The position numbers and the translations under genes were made by a program. Positions 37,360 to 46,721 of a stretch of 64,000 bases of DNA are shown here, in pieces. Location of the stretch: NCBI RefSeq assembly GCF_000759445.1, contig NZ_JRMB01000001.1, positions 2,480,001 through 2,544,000 of the forward strand, read 5' to 3'. Below the pieces are notes generated by a model. The model saw nothing but the letters and a program-made list of their open reading frames with translations. It was not told the origin of the DNA and ran no database searches. The stretch's first letter is position 1; each line of letters starts with the position of its first letter. Source of the DNA: Pseudomonas lutea (GTDB lineage Bacteria; Pseudomonadota; Gammaproteobacteria; Pseudomonadales; Pseudomonadaceae).

Positions 37360-38142
37360 ATGAAAAAAGCATGGCTGACCCTTTCCGCACTCGCCATCTG
37401 TCTGGCCGCCGGTAACGCAATGGCCAAGGAATACAAGGAGCTGCGTTTCGGCGTCGATCCTTCCTACGCACCATTCGAATCCAAAGCCGCCGATGGCAGC
37501 CTGGTGGGCTTCGATATCGATCTGGGCAACGCGATCTGTGCTGAACTGAAGGTCAAGTGCAAGTGGGTCGAAAGCGATTTCGACGGCATGATCCCGGGCC
37601 TGAAGGCCAAGAAGTTCGACGGCGTTATTTCGTCCATGACCGTGACCCCGGCGCGCGAGAAAGTCATCGACTTCTCCAACGAGCTGTTCTCCGGCCCGAC
37701 TTCGCTGGTGTACAAGAAAGGCTCCGGCCTGAGCGCTGACACCGCATCGCTCAAAGGCAAGACCGTTGGTTACGAGCAAGGCACTATCCAGGAAGCCTAT
37801 GCCAAGGCCGTTCTGGACAAGGCTGGCGTGAAAACCCAGGCTTATGCCAACCAGGACCAAGTGTATGCCGACCTCGTTTCGGGTCGTCTGGACGCCTCGG
37901 TGCAAGACATGCTGCAAGCCGAACTGGGCTTCCTGAAGTCGCCACAGGGCGGCGACTACGAAGTCAGCCAGCCAATCGACGACCCACTGCTGCCAGCCAA
38001 AACGGCGATCGGCATCTCCAAAGGTGACAAGGAGCTGAAAGCGCTTTTGGACAAGGGCATCAAGGCGTTGCACGATGACGGCAAATACGCCGAGATCCAG
38101 AAGAAACACTTCGGCGATCTGAATCTGTACAGCGGTAAATAA
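37360..38142 (+). CDS. Polar amino acid ABC transporter, periplasmic binding protein (Arg/Orn/His type)
   Basis: A 260-residue binding protein with a signal peptide ending at GNAMA. Ligand-site motifs are GVDPSYAPFESK, GFDIDLGNAICAELKVKC and KFDGVISSMTVTPAREKVIDF, the lysine/arginine/ornithine/histidine class (HisJ/AotJ-like). The order binding protein, Q, M, hydrolase, ATPase resembles aotJQMOP of P. aeruginosa. A strong terminator-like hairpin lies between this gene and the permease genes. The exact substrate is uncertain. Confidence 0.88.
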   Translation: MKKAWLTLSALAICLAAGNAMAKEYKELRFGVDPSYAPFESKAADGSLVGFDIDLGNAICAELKVKCKWVESDFDGMIPGLKAKKFDGVISSMTVTPAREKVIDFSNELFSGPTSLVYKKGSGLSADTASLKGKTVGYEQGTIQEAYAKAVLDKAGVKTQAYANQDQVYADLVSGRLDASVQDMLQAELGFLKSPQGGDYEVSQPIDDPLLPAKTAIGISKGDKELKALLDKGIKALHDDGKYAEIQKKHFGDLNLYSGK

Positions 38143-38148
38143 GAAAAC

Positions 38149-38204
38149 AAACGCCCGTCAATTTCAGCCAGAATCCGCCGCTGAAGTTCACGGGCGTTTT
38201 TATT
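38149..38204 (+). terminator. Terminator/attenuator between binding-protein and permease genes
   Basis: A long imperfect stem: ACGCCCGT-CAATTTCAGC pairs with GCTGAAGTTC-ACGGGCGT, followed by TTTTATT. It sits 6 bases after the stop of the binding-protein gene. It should pass only part of the transcription into the permease genes, mirroring the arrangement after braC. Confidence 0.85.
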
Positions 38205-38221
38205 GACTGTATAGGTTGCAC

Positions 38222-38950
38222 ATGTTCGAAACTCTCCTGCAAAACCTGGGACTGTCAGCATTCAGCCTGAAAGGCTTCGGCCCGCTGCTGCTGGAAGGCA
38301 CCTGGATGACCGTCAAATTATCGGTAATGTCGCTGCTGCTGGCCATCGTGCTTGGCCTGCTGGGCGCCAGTGCCAAACTGTCGAAAGCCGCCGTGCTGCG
38401 CGTTCCGGCCCAGATCTACACCACGCTGATCCGTGGCGTGCCGGACCTGGTGCTGATGCTGCTGATCTTCTACAGCCTGCAAACCTGGCTGACCACGCTG
38501 ACTGAAGCGATGGAATGGGATTACATCGAGATCGACCCTTTCTCTGCCGGCGTCATCACGCTGGGCTTCATCTACGGCGCCTACTTCACCGAGACGTTCC
38601 GGGGTGCGATTCTCGCCGTCCCTCGCGGTCAGGTCGAAGCCGCAACCGCCTACGGGCTCAGCCGCTCACAACGGTTTCGCATGGTGGTGTTCCCGCAAAT
38701 GATGCGCTTCGCCCTGCCCGGCATCGGCAACAACTGGCAGGTGGTGCTCAAAGCAACGGCGCTGGTGTCGATCATCGGCTTGGCCGATCTGGTCAAAGCT
38801 GCCCAGGACGCGGGTAAAAGCACCTATCAACTGTTCTATTTCCTGGTACTCGCCGCACTGATCTATCTGGTCATCACCAGCGTGTCCAACTTCGCCCTGC
38901 GCTGGGCCGAACGGCGTTATGCCGCTGGCAGCCGGGAGGCTCAACGATGA
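38222..38950 (+). CDS. Polar amino acid ABC transporter permease (HisQ/AotQ type)
   Basis: A 242-residue inner-membrane permease with about five TM segments. The EAA loop is VPRGQVEAATAYGLSRSQRF, which docks the ATPase, and the N-terminal half has GTWMTVKLSVMSLLLAIVLG. The ATG at 38222 is used rather than one two codons earlier; both are possible. It overlaps the next permease gene by 4 bp. Confidence 0.9.
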   Translation: MFETLLQNLGLSAFSLKGFGPLLLEGTWMTVKLSVMSLLLAIVLGLLGASAKLSKAAVLRVPAQIYTTLIRGVPDLVLMLLIFYSLQTWLTTLTEAMEWDYIEIDPFSAGVITLGFIYGAYFTETFRGAILAVPRGQVEAATAYGLSRSQRFRMVVFPQMMRFALPGIGNNWQVVLKATALVSIIGLADLVKAAQDAGKSTYQLFYFLVLAALIYLVITSVSNFALRWAERRYAAGSREAQR

Positions 38951-39657
38951 TCGAATTGCTGCAGGAATACTGGCGCGCCTTCCTTTATACGGACGGCCAG
39001 AACATCACCGGTCTGGCCATGACGATGTGGCTACTCAGCGCATCCATCGCCATCGGCTTCATTGTTTCGATTCCGCTGTCCATCGCCCGTGTGTCGCGCA
39101 ACCCCATGGTGCGCTGGCCGGTGCAGTTCTACACCTACCTGTTTCGCGGGACTCCGCTCTATATTCAGTTGCTGATCTGCTACACCGGCATCTACAGCAT
39201 CGCCGCCGTGCGCGAACAGCCAATGCTCGGCGCGTTCTTCCGCGACGCAATGAACTGCACCATTCTGGCTTTCGCCTTGAACACCTGCGCCTATACCACC
39301 GAGATCTTCGCCGGTGCAATTCGCAGCATGAACCACGGCGAGGTCGAGGCGGCCAAGGCTTACGGGCTGACCGGCTGGCGCTTGTACACCTACGTGATCA
39401 TGCCGTCGGCACTGCGCCGCTCGCTGCCTTATTACAGCAACGAAGTGATCCTGATGCTGCACTCGACCACGGTCGCCTTCACCGCCACCGTGCCGGACAT
39501 CCTCAAGGTGGCGCGCGACGCCAACTCGGCGACCTTCCTGACGTTCCAGTCGTTCGGTATCGCCGCGCTGATCTACCTGACCGTCACGTTCATTCTGGTG
39601 GGCCTGTTCCGACTGGCTGAACGCCGCTGGCTGGCTTTCCTCGGGCCGACTCACTAG
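38947..39657 (+). CDS. Polar amino acid ABC transporter permease (HisM/AotM type)
   Basis: A 236-residue second permease, paired with the preceding one. The EAA loop is NHGEVEAAKAYGLTGWRLY, and the core TM block has PVQFYTYLFRGTPLYIQLLI. It starts in the ATGA overlap with the previous gene. The next gene follows after 9 bp. Confidence 0.9.
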   Translation: MIELLQEYWRAFLYTDGQNITGLAMTMWLLSASIAIGFIVSIPLSIARVSRNPMVRWPVQFYTYLFRGTPLYIQLLICYTGIYSIAAVREQPMLGAFFRDAMNCTILAFALNTCAYTTEIFAGAIRSMNHGEVEAAKAYGLTGWRLYTYVIMPSALRRSLPYYSNEVILMLHSTTVAFTATVPDILKVARDANSATFLTFQSFGIAALIYLTVTFILVGLFRLAERRWLAFLGPTH

Positions 39658-39666
39658 GAATCACGT

Positions 39667-40785
39667 ATGCGACACCAGACCCATGATCTGCTGGCACCCG
39701 TGCCGGGCACCGCGCGGCAGATCCACAGTTTCCATTACGGCCCTGAAAACGGCGCCGGCAAGGTTTACATCCAGTCCTCACTGCACGCCGATGAACTGCC
39801 CGGCATGCTGGTGGCCTGGTATCTGAAACAGCGCCTGGCCGAGCTGGAAAACGCCGGGCAGTTGCTGGGTGAAGTAGTGGTTGTTCCGGTCGCCAATCCC
39901 GTCGGGCTGGAACAGGTGCTGATGGACATACCGCTGGGCCGTTATGAGCTGGAGAGCGGGCAGAACTTCAACCGCCGCTTCGTCGACCTCGGCCAGCAAG
40001 TGGGCGATGAAGTCGAAGCGCTGCTGACGGATGACCCCAAGGCCAACGTCGCGCTGATTCGCAACGCGCTGCTGACGGCATTGAACGCCTGTGTCGGCAG
40101 CACCCAGCTTGAATCCCAACGCCTGATCCTGCAGCGCCTTGCCTGCGACGCCGATGTGGTGCTGGATCTGCATTGCGATTTTGAGTCCGTCGAGCATCTC
40201 TACACCACGCCCGAAGCCTGGCCGCAGGTCGAGCCGCTGTCGCGTTATCTCGGCGCACAGGCGAGCCTGCTGGCGACAGACTCCGGCGGGCAGTCATTTG
40301 ACGAGTGCTTCACGCTGGTGTGGTGGCAACTGCAGCAGCGCTTTGGCAAACGCTTTCCGATTCCTTTAGGCAACTTTTCGGTGACCCTGGAGCTGCGCGG
40401 CCAGGGCGACGTCAACCACGCCCTTGCCAGTCGGGATTGTCAGGCGATCATCAGCTTCCTGATGCACCAGGGCACCATCGCCGGCGAGCCGGCCGAGCTG
40501 CCCGAGCTCATTTACCCGGCGACGCCGCTAGCCGGCGTCGAGCCGGTCACCACCCCCGTAGGCGGTCTGCTGGTGTTCTGCACCGCGCCCGGCGAACACG
40601 TCGAAGCGGGGCAATTGATCGCCGAGGTCATCGACCCGATCAGCGACGCGGTGACCCCGATCCACACGGCCAACGACGGCCTTATGTACGCCCGCTCATT
40701 GCGACGCATGGCGACCGCCGGCATGGTGATTGCCCATGTCGCCGGCACCGAAGCCTACCGCAGCGGCTACTTACTTTCTCCTTGA
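39667..40785 (+). CDS. Succinylglutamate desuccinylase/aspartoacylase family protein (AotO-like)
   Basis: A 372-residue zinc-carboxypeptidase-like protein. The first metal motif is SSLHADELPG (H-x-x-E), followed by an Asn/Arg site (QNFNRRF) and the second metal His in VVLDLHCDFES. The C-terminal beta domain reads like a biotinyl/lipoyl-type barrel (GGLLVFCTAPGEHVEAGQLI). It lies inside the transporter operon between the M permease and the ATPase, the position of aotO in P. aeruginosa. A hydrolase acting on an acylated amino acid brought in by the transporter is an attractive inference. Confidence 0.85.
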   Translation: MRHQTHDLLAPVPGTARQIHSFHYGPENGAGKVYIQSSLHADELPGMLVAWYLKQRLAELENAGQLLGEVVVVPVANPVGLEQVLMDIPLGRYELESGQNFNRRFVDLGQQVGDEVEALLTDDPKANVALIRNALLTALNACVGSTQLESQRLILQRLACDADVVLDLHCDFESVEHLYTTPEAWPQVEPLSRYLGAQASLLATDSGGQSFDECFTLVWWQLQQRFGKRFPIPLGNFSVTLELRGQGDVNHALASRDCQAIISFLMHQGTIAGEPAELPELIYPATPLAGVEPVTTPVGGLLVFCTAPGEHVEAGQLIAEVIDPISDAVTPIHTANDGLMYARSLRRMATAGMVIAHVAGTEAYRSGYLLSP

Positions 40786-40797
40786 GGACTGCCCTTC

Positions 40798-41562
40798 ATG
40801 TACAAACTGACCATCGATGGCCTGCATAAAAGCTACGGTGACCACGAGGTGCTCAAAGGGGTGTCGCTCAAAGCCAGCGTCGGCGACGTCATCTGTCTGA
40901 TCGGCGCCAGCGGCTCGGGTAAAAGTACCTTCCTGCGCTGCATCAATTTTCTTGAACAACCCAACGATGGCGCCATGAGCCTGGACGGCCAGCCGGTTCG
41001 AATGGTCAGCGACGCTGGCGGCATGCGCGTGGCCGATCCGGCCGAACTGCAGCGTATTCGTACACGGCTGGCGATGGTGTTCCAGCACTTCAATCTGTGG
41101 AGCCACATGACGGTGCTGGAAAACATCACCATGGCCCCGCGCCGGGTGCTGGGCGTGTCGAAGGTCGAAGCTGAGGCCCGCGCGCGCAAGTACCTGGACA
41201 AGGTCGGCCTGCCTGCACGGGTCGCTGATCAATACCCTGCGTTTCTGTCCGGTGGCCAGCAGCAGCGCGTCGCCATTGCCCGCGCACTGGCGATGGAACC
41301 GGAAATCATGCTGTTCGACGAGCCCACCTCGGCCCTCGACCCGGAACTGGTCGGCGAAGTATTGAAGGTGATCCAGGGCCTGGCTGAAGAAGGCCGGACC
41401 ATGATCCTGGTGACCCACGAAATGGGCTTCGCACGCAAAGTGGCCAACCAGGTGGTGTTTCTGCACCAGGGGCAAATTGAAGAAATGGGCCACCCGGACG
41501 ACGTACTGGGCAGCCCGAAAAGCGAGCGCTTGCAGCAGTTTTTGAGCGGGAATTTGAAGTAA
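40798..41562 (+). CDS. Polar amino acid ABC transporter ATP-binding protein (HisP/AotP type)
   Basis: A 254-residue ATPase. Walker A is GASGSGKST, the signature LSGGQQQRVAIARALAMEP and Walker B MLFDEPTSALDPE. The Q-loop region is MVFQHFNLWSHMTVLENI. It ends the operon. In P. aeruginosa aotP is followed by argR; here the next gene is the ligase-associated helicase, behind a REPIN. Confidence 0.92.
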   Translation: MYKLTIDGLHKSYGDHEVLKGVSLKASVGDVICLIGASGSGKSTFLRCINFLEQPNDGAMSLDGQPVRMVSDAGGMRVADPAELQRIRTRLAMVFQHFNLWSHMTVLENITMAPRRVLGVSKVEAEARARKYLDKVGLPARVADQYPAFLSGGQQQRVAIARALAMEPEIMLFDEPTSALDPELVGEVLKVIQGLAEEGRTMILVTHEMGFARKVANQVVFLHQGQIEEMGHPDDVLGSPKSERLQQFLSGNLK

Positions 41563-41619
41563 CAGCCTGCTGTTAAGCCGCAGGCTGGACACCCCGCTTT
41601 GTACAGAAATACGCACACG

Positions 41620-41725
41620 TGTGGGAGTGAGCTTGCTCGCGAAGAAGCCGGTACGACTGACGCAGGTTTCTCACTGAACACTGCTCTCACCGAACACTAC
41701 TTTTGCGCGCAAGCACGCTCCCACA
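41620..41725. repeat. REPIN: GTGGGAGTGAGCTTGCTCGC-type pair
   Basis: TGTGGGAGTGAGCTTGCTCG faces TTGCGCGCAAGCACGCTCCC-ACA across about 60 bp. It marks the boundary between the transporter operon and the helicase/PdeM pair. Confidence 0.85.
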
Positions 41726-41836
41726 ATCACCGGTGCAGCCGCGTCGTTGGCTTGGCAAATCGATCCAAACGGATATTCCATCAAACTAATCCACCTTCCC
41801 AGCGGTCTCTGACTTAATCCCTCCCAGAGCCTGCGC

Positions 41837-44329
41837 ATGCCAAGAGCCGTCAATTTCGCCAAGCGCTGGTTTGCCGAGCGTGGCTGGAAACCGTTCCCTT
41901 TCCAGAAAGAGGTTTGGGCCGCTGTGGCTCGCGGCGAGTCGGGTCTGTTGCACGCCAGCACCGGCGCGGGCAAAACCTACTCGGTGTGGTTTGCTGCCCT
42001 TAATCAGTTCGCCCGTCCCGCTGCCGAGCTGACGGAGCTGAAGCCGCGCAAGCGCAAGCCGGCAGCGGCGCCGCTCAGCGTGCTGTGGATTACCCCCATG
42101 CGAGCGCTGGCAGCCGACACCGCGCGCGCCCTGGAAGGTCCGCTACAGGACCTGCAAATCCCCTGGAGCGTAGGCCTGCGCACCGGTGATACGAGCAGCA
42201 GCGAGCGCGCCAAACAGGGCCGACGCCTGCCCTCCGCACTGATCACCACCCCGGAAAGCCTGACGCTGCTGCTCACGCGAGCCGACGCGCAGGCCACCAT
42301 GTCGACGCTGAAGATGGTGGTCGTGGACGAGTGGCACGAACTCATCGGAAACAAACGCGGTATCCAGTTGCAATTGGCCCTGGCAAGGCTGCGCCAATGG
42401 AATCCGCAGCTGGTGATCTGGGGATTGTCCGCAACCCTGGGTAACCAGCAACACGCTCAGCAAGTTCTGGTCGGCGACCATGGCACCACAGTGCACGGCA
42501 AGGTGGTCAAGGAACTGATCGTCGACACGCTGCTGCCGCCTTCCATCGAGCGCTTCCCTTGGGCGGGGCACATGGGGCTGCGCATGCTGCCGCAAGTGCT
42601 GGCCGAGGTCGACAGCAGCTCCAGCTGCCTGCTCTTCACCAATACCCGGGCACAGTCGGAAATCTGGTATCAGGCATTGCTGGAAGCCCGCCCGGACTGG
42701 GCAGGGCTGATCGCACTGCACCACGGTTCGCTCTCGCGGGAGGTCCGCGACTGGGTCGAGCGTGCGCTAAAGGAAGGCCATCTGAAAGCCGTGGTCTGCA
42801 CCTCAAGCCTTGATCTGGGCGTGGATTTCCTGCCGGTGGAGCGCGTGTTGCAGATCGGCTCCGCGAAAGGCGTCGCCCGGCTGATGCAACGGGCCGGGCG
42901 CTCCGGCCACGCGCCGGGGCGACCGTCGCGCGTCACGCTGGTCCCCACCCATAGCCTGGAATTGGTGGAAGCCGCTGCGGCCCGCGACGCTGTTGACGCC
43001 CGTTTGATCGAGCCACGCGAATCGCCTCACAAGCCGCTGGACGTACTCGTACAACATTTGGTGAGCATGGCCCTGGGCGGCGGCTTTACCCCTGACGCAT
43101 TGTTAGCCGAAGTGCGCACCGCCTGGGCCTACCGCGAACTGACCGATGATGAGTGGGAGTGGGCATTGGCGTTCGTCCGCTATGGCGGCCTGTCGCTGAC
43201 CGCTTACCCTGACTATCGGCGCGTCGAGCCGGACGAGGACGGCATCTGGCGCGTCCCGGATGCACGACTCGCTCGACGCCATCGCATGAGCGTGGGCACC
43301 ATCGTCAGTGAGGCGAGTATCAACGTGAAGTATTGGAGCAAGGGCGGCGGGGGCGGGTCACTGGGCAGCGTCGAAGAAGGCTTCATCGCACGATTGAAGC
43401 CGGGTGATGGTTTTCTGTTCAGCGGTCGCCTGCTCGAACTGGTGCGGGTCGAGAACATGACCGCGTATGTGAAACGCGCGACAACCAAGAAAGCCGCCGT
43501 GCCGCGCTGGAATGGCGGACGGATGCCGCTATCCAACGAACTGGCAGACGCGGTGGTGGAGAAATTTGACGCCGCCGCGCGGGGCGATTTCAGCAGCCCT
43601 GAAATGCACGTCGTCAGCCCGTTGCTTGAAGTACAACGGCAATGGTCGGCACTGCCGCGCAAAGACACGCTGCTTGCGGAGGTCTTGAAATCCCGTGAGG
43701 GCTGGCACTTGTTTATCTACCCCTTCGCCGGTCGACACGTGCATTTGGGTCTGGCCAGCCTGCTCGCGTGGCGTCTGAGCCGCCATACACCGCTGACGTT
43801 CTCCATCGCTGTAAACGATTACGGCTTTGAGTTGCTCAGCGCCACCGCCATTGACTGGCACGAACGCCTGACCACGCAGCTGTTTTCCAGCGACGAACTG
43901 CTGGCGGATATCATCGCCAGCCTGAATGCCGGTGAACTTGCATTACGCCGCTTCAGGGAGATCGCCCGCATCGCCGGCCTGGTGTTCTCGGGTTATCCCG
44001 GTGCTCCCAAAAGCAACCGACAACTTCAGGCATCAAGCGGGTTGTTTTTTGAAGTGTTCAAGCAGTATGACGCGGGAAACCTGTTACTGACCCAGGCTCA
44101 GGAAGAGGTGCTGCGCCAGGAGCTCGACGTGGCCCGCCTCGAACAGACCCTCAACCGCATCAACAACCGGACCCTGGATTTGCACGTGATTAAACGCCCT
44201 ACCCCGATGGCGTTCCCGCTTCTGGTGGAACGCATGCGGGAAAGCCTCAGTACCGAAAAGCTCTCGGACCGCATCGCACGCATGGTCAGCGACCTCGAAA
44301 AAGCCGCAGGGCCCGAGATCGTGTCATGA
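41837..44329 (+). CDS. Ligase-associated DEXH-box helicase (TIGR04121 type)
   Basis: An 830-residue Lhr-like superfamily 2 helicase. Walker A is STGAGKTYS (about residues 41-49), the DEXH box is VVDEWHEL and motif VI is [13 protein letters not shown]. The Lhr-like C-terminal domain (about 450-800) includes [20 protein letters not shown]. It overlaps pdeM by 4 bp. It belongs with the exonuclease and ligase at 34235-36981 as the DNA repair set known from many proteobacteria. Confidence 0.93.
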   Translation: MPRAVNFAKRWFAERGWKPFPFQKEVWAAVARGESGLLHASTGAGKTYSVWFAALNQFARPAAELTELKPRKRKPAAAPLSVLWITPMRALAADTARALEGPLQDLQIPWSVGLRTGDTSSSERAKQGRRLPSALITTPESLTLLLTRADAQATMSTLKMVVVDEWHELIGNKRGIQLQLALARLRQWNPQLVIWGLSATLGNQQHAQQVLVGDHGTTVHGKVVKELIVDTLLPPSIERFPWAGHMGLRMLPQVLAEVDSSSSCLLFTNTRAQSEIWYQALLEARPDWAGLIALHHGSLSREVRDWVERALKEGHLKAVVCTSSLDLGVDFLPVERVLQIGSAKGVARLMQRAGRSGHAPGRPSRVTLVPTHSLELVEAAAARDAVDARLIEPRESPHKPLDVLVQHLVSMALGGGFTPDALLAEVRTAWAYRELTDDEWEWALAFVRYGGLSLTAYPDYRRVEPDEDGIWRVPDARLARRHRMSVGTIVSEASINVKYWSKGGGGGSLGSVEEGFIARLKPGDGFLFSGRLLELVRVENMTAYVKRATTKKAAVPRWNGGRMPLSNELADAVVEKFDAAARGDFSSPEMHVVSPLLEVQRQWSALPRKDTLLAEVLKSREGWHLFIYPFAGRHVHLGLASLLAWRLSRHTPLTFSIAVNDYGFELLSATAIDWHERLTTQLFSSDELLADIIASLNAGELALRRFREIARIAGLVFSGYPGAPKSNRQLQASSGLFFEVFKQYDAGNLLLTQAQEEVLRQELDVARLEQTLNRINNRTLDLHVIKRPTPMAFPLLVERMRESLSTEKLSDRIARMVSDLEKAAGPEIVS

Positions 44330-44982
44330 CGCCATGTCTTTCGATTCAGCTGGCGGGCGCAGAGCTGTGGTTGCTGGCCGACAAAGCCGTCTATTACCCG
44401 GCCGAAAAAGCGCTCTTGATTGCCGATGCCCACTTCGGCAAAGCCGCCGCCTACAGGCGGCTTGGCCAACCGGTGCCCCACGGCACCACAGACGCCAATC
44501 TGCAGCGGCTGGACGCGTTGCTTGCCAGCTACGAATGCGACCGGCTGATCTTTCTCGGGGATTTCCTGCATGCGCCCGAATCCCATGCGGCGGGGACACT
44601 GGCGGCGATCCAGGCGTGGCGCGACAACCACCCTGACCTCGTGATTACGCTGATTCGCGGCAACCACGACAAACGCGCAGGCGATCCGCCCCCAGAGCTG
44701 CGCATGGAGGTGGTTGAGGAGCCCCTGCTGCTGGGGCCGTACGCACTTCAGCACGAACCTGACCCTCATCCGCACCTTCACGTCCTCGCCGGGCACGTAC
44801 ACCCTGCTTATCGCTTGTATGGACGAGGCCGCCAGCGGTTGCGATTGCCGTGTTTCTACATGCTGCCAAAGGTTAGCCTGCTGCCGGCGTTTGGCGCCTT
44901 CACTGGAGGGATGAACATTGAGCGAGCCGAGAACAGCAAAGTCTATGTGGTAGGGGACGGCGCGGTATGGGAGGCGATGTAG
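44326..44982 (+). CDS. pdeM: Ligase-associated DNA damage response endonuclease PdeM
   Basis: A 218-residue calcineurin-like metallophosphoesterase. The metal motifs are in order: IADAHFGKA (D-x-H), [10 protein letters not shown] (GD), [10 protein letters not shown] (GNHD) and [10 protein letters not shown] (GH-x-H). This matches the TIGR04123 family. It is coupled to the helicase gene by a 4-bp overlap and probably cuts damaged DNA structures processed by the helicase. Confidence 0.93.
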   Translation: MTPCLSIQLAGAELWLLADKAVYYPAEKALLIADAHFGKAAAYRRLGQPVPHGTTDANLQRLDALLASYECDRLIFLGDFLHAPESHAAGTLAAIQAWRDNHPDLVITLIRGNHDKRAGDPPPELRMEVVEEPLLLGPYALQHEPDPHPHLHVLAGHVHPAYRLYGRGRQRLRLPCFYMLPKVSLLPAFGAFTGGMNIERAENSKVYVVGDGAVWEAM

Positions 44983-45134
44983 AGCAACCTGCTGCGATTG
45001 TGCGCAGCGACTTGATGGTTTGCGGCGACTTCGAGGCACACCGCGAGACGGCAGCGCCACGCGTCAAAGGCCGAATAAAAGGGGACACGAGGCATGCTAG
45101 ACCCGCCGATGCAGGGCATCGACGGGAGGGGGAA

Positions 45135-45353
45135 TCAGGCTACCGGAGCGGGTGGCGGCTCGTCGGGTACGGTTGGCACGCCGGGTTCAATCGGTTGATC
45201 GTAATCCGGGGTATCGGGGTTGGGCTGGCCGGGAATACCCCCTGCCACCATGTTGACAAGATGTGGATGCGCTAACAGCGACCAAGCCAGCAACCCGACC
45301 TGATTGGCACTGGGGTCGATTTCCTTGTTGCTGGTGTTGATTTGTCTCTTCAT
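45135..45353 (-). CDS. Small Pro-rich hypothetical protein
   Basis: A 72-residue protein: MKRQINTSNKEIDPSANQVG, then a short hydrophobic segment (LLAWSLLAHPHLVNMVAGGI) and an acidic Pro-rich tail (PDTPDYDQPIEPGVPTVPDE). GGGAG lies 6 bases before the ATG, which supports real expression. No family is recognised. Confidence 0.55.
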   Translation of the reverse strand: MKRQINTSNKEIDPSANQVGLLAWSLLAHPHLVNMVAGGIPGQPNPDTPDYDQPIEPGVPTVPDEPPPAPVA

Positions 45354-45462
45354 AGGGCACTCCCGAGCGTTGGCCCCAACCGCATGGTGCGGATGGGAAC
45401 AGTTCAGTCAGTAGAGTGCGAAATTCGAGACAAATTCATTTCTGACATGACCAATGGCGCGT

Positions 45463-46029
45463 TTATGTACGTGGCAGTGTCACGCCGCGCTGACCCTGGT
45501 ACTTGCCGCCGCGGTCTTTGTAAGACACTTCACACTCTTCATCCGACTCAAGGAAAAGCATCTGTGCGACGCCTTCATTGGCATAGATTTTCGCCGGAAG
45601 CGTAGTGGTGTTGGAAAATTCCAGAGTGACATGCCCTTCCCACTCCGGCTCAAGCGGCGTGACGTTGACGATGATGCCGCAGCGCGCATAGGTGCTTTTG
45701 CCCAGGCAAATGGTCAGCACATTGCGCGGAATTCGGAAATATTCGACGGTACGAGCCAGGGCAAAGGAGTTGGGCGGGATGATGCAGACATCACTTTTGA
45801 TGTCGACAAAACTTTTTTCGTCGAAATTCTTCGGGTCGACCGTGGCCGAATTGATGTTGGTGAACACCTTGAATTCATCGGCGCAGCGCACGTCGTAGCC
45901 ATAACTGGACACGCCGAAAGAGATCACCCGATCAGCGCCTTCGCCGCGCACCTGACGCTCCACAAACGGCTCGATCATGCCGTGTTCCTGCGCCATGCGG
46001 CGAATCCACTTGTCCGATTTGATGCTCAT
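45463..46029 (-). CDS. dcd: dCTP deaminase
   Basis: A 188-residue homotrimeric enzyme that makes dUTP from dCTP for dTTP synthesis. Family motifs: [37 protein letters not shown], where SxxR plus the catalytic Glu are visible, and [10 protein letters not shown]. The C-terminal [13 protein letters not shown] closes the active site. The length is normal. Monocistronic, divergent from the cold-shock gene. Confidence 0.96.
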   Translation of the reverse strand: MSIKSDKWIRRMAQEHGMIEPFVERQVRGEGADRVISFGVSSYGYDVRCADEFKVFTNINSATVDPKNFDEKSFVDIKSDVCIIPPNSFALARTVEYFRIPRNVLTICLGKSTYARCGIIVNVTPLEPEWEGHVTLEFSNTTTLPAKIYANEGVAQMLFLESDEECEVSYKDRGGKYQGQRGVTLPRT

Positions 46030-46339
46030 GGCGGTGTCCTGAATAGCGAGGTGAAAAAGATGTCAGGCATCTTACCGGGCGAATGCTTCGGGTTCAAAGA
46101 TTGCGCACCGCGGCCGTTAAAGGCGTTGAGCCACCTCAAGAAAAAATCGCAGACAGCCCCTTTGCACATCTGAAAAAAAGGGGTAAGGTGGCTCCACTGT
46201 GTTGCTTGTGTCACTGAGAATATCTACACGATGTTGAATTTCGATCCAACCATCTCCAAGAATTTTTCCTGCTCTTTGCACTCAGTCTCGGCCAGGGCAC
46301 TTCCTGAGTCGCAGTTAACTTTGTCCAAGGAGATACACC
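46030..46339. other. Divergent dcd/cold-shock leader region
   Basis: 310 bp without a gene. The part from about 46,230 to 46,339 probably forms the 5' leader of the cold-shock mRNA, rich in short A/T runs and ending in AAGGAGATACACC before the start. I saw no terminator or obvious riboswitch. Confidence 0.45.
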
Positions 46340-46549
46340 ATGTCTAATCGCCAAACTGGTACCGTTAAGTGGTTCAACGATGAAAAAGGCTTCGGCTTCA
46401 TCACTCCACAATCCGGTGACGACCTGTTCGTACACTTCAAAGCTATCCAATCCGACGGCTTCAAAAGCCTGAAAGAAGGCCAACAGGTCTCTTTCATCGC
46501 TACCCGCGGTCAGAAAGGCATGCAAGCTGAGGAAGTTCAAGTTATCTAA
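46340..46549 (+). CDS. Cold-shock protein (CspA family)
   Basis: A 69-residue single OB-fold RNA chaperone. RNP1 is KGFGFITP and RNP2 is DLFVHFKAI, both complete, within the family pattern [16 protein letters not shown]. The Shine-Dalgarno AAGGAG is strong. Codons are those of a highly expressed gene (AAC, TTC, CGC/CGT). Followed by a strong terminator. Confidence 0.95.
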   Translation: MSNRQTGTVKWFNDEKGFGFITPQSGDDLFVHFKAIQSDGFKSLKEGQQVSFIATRGQKGMQAEEVQVI

Positions 46550-46567
46550 CTTGAGCTGAATCGCTTA

Positions 46568-46599
46568 GAAAACCCCGCCCTCAAAAGCGGGGTTTTTTT
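46568..46599 (+). terminator. Rho-independent terminator after the cold-shock gene
   Basis: Stem AACCCCGC / GCGGGGTT with loop CCTCAAAA and a run of seven T. Confidence 0.9.
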
Positions 46600-46721
46600 A
46601 CGCCTGAAGAAAACATAAATCGCGCCCGTAATTAGCGTACGCGACCCGTGCCTGCTGGCTGCTGGCTGCGACATGCCGTTGGCCACGGCACATCGCACAG
46701 ACAACGCTCAGGTTGGGCGGA

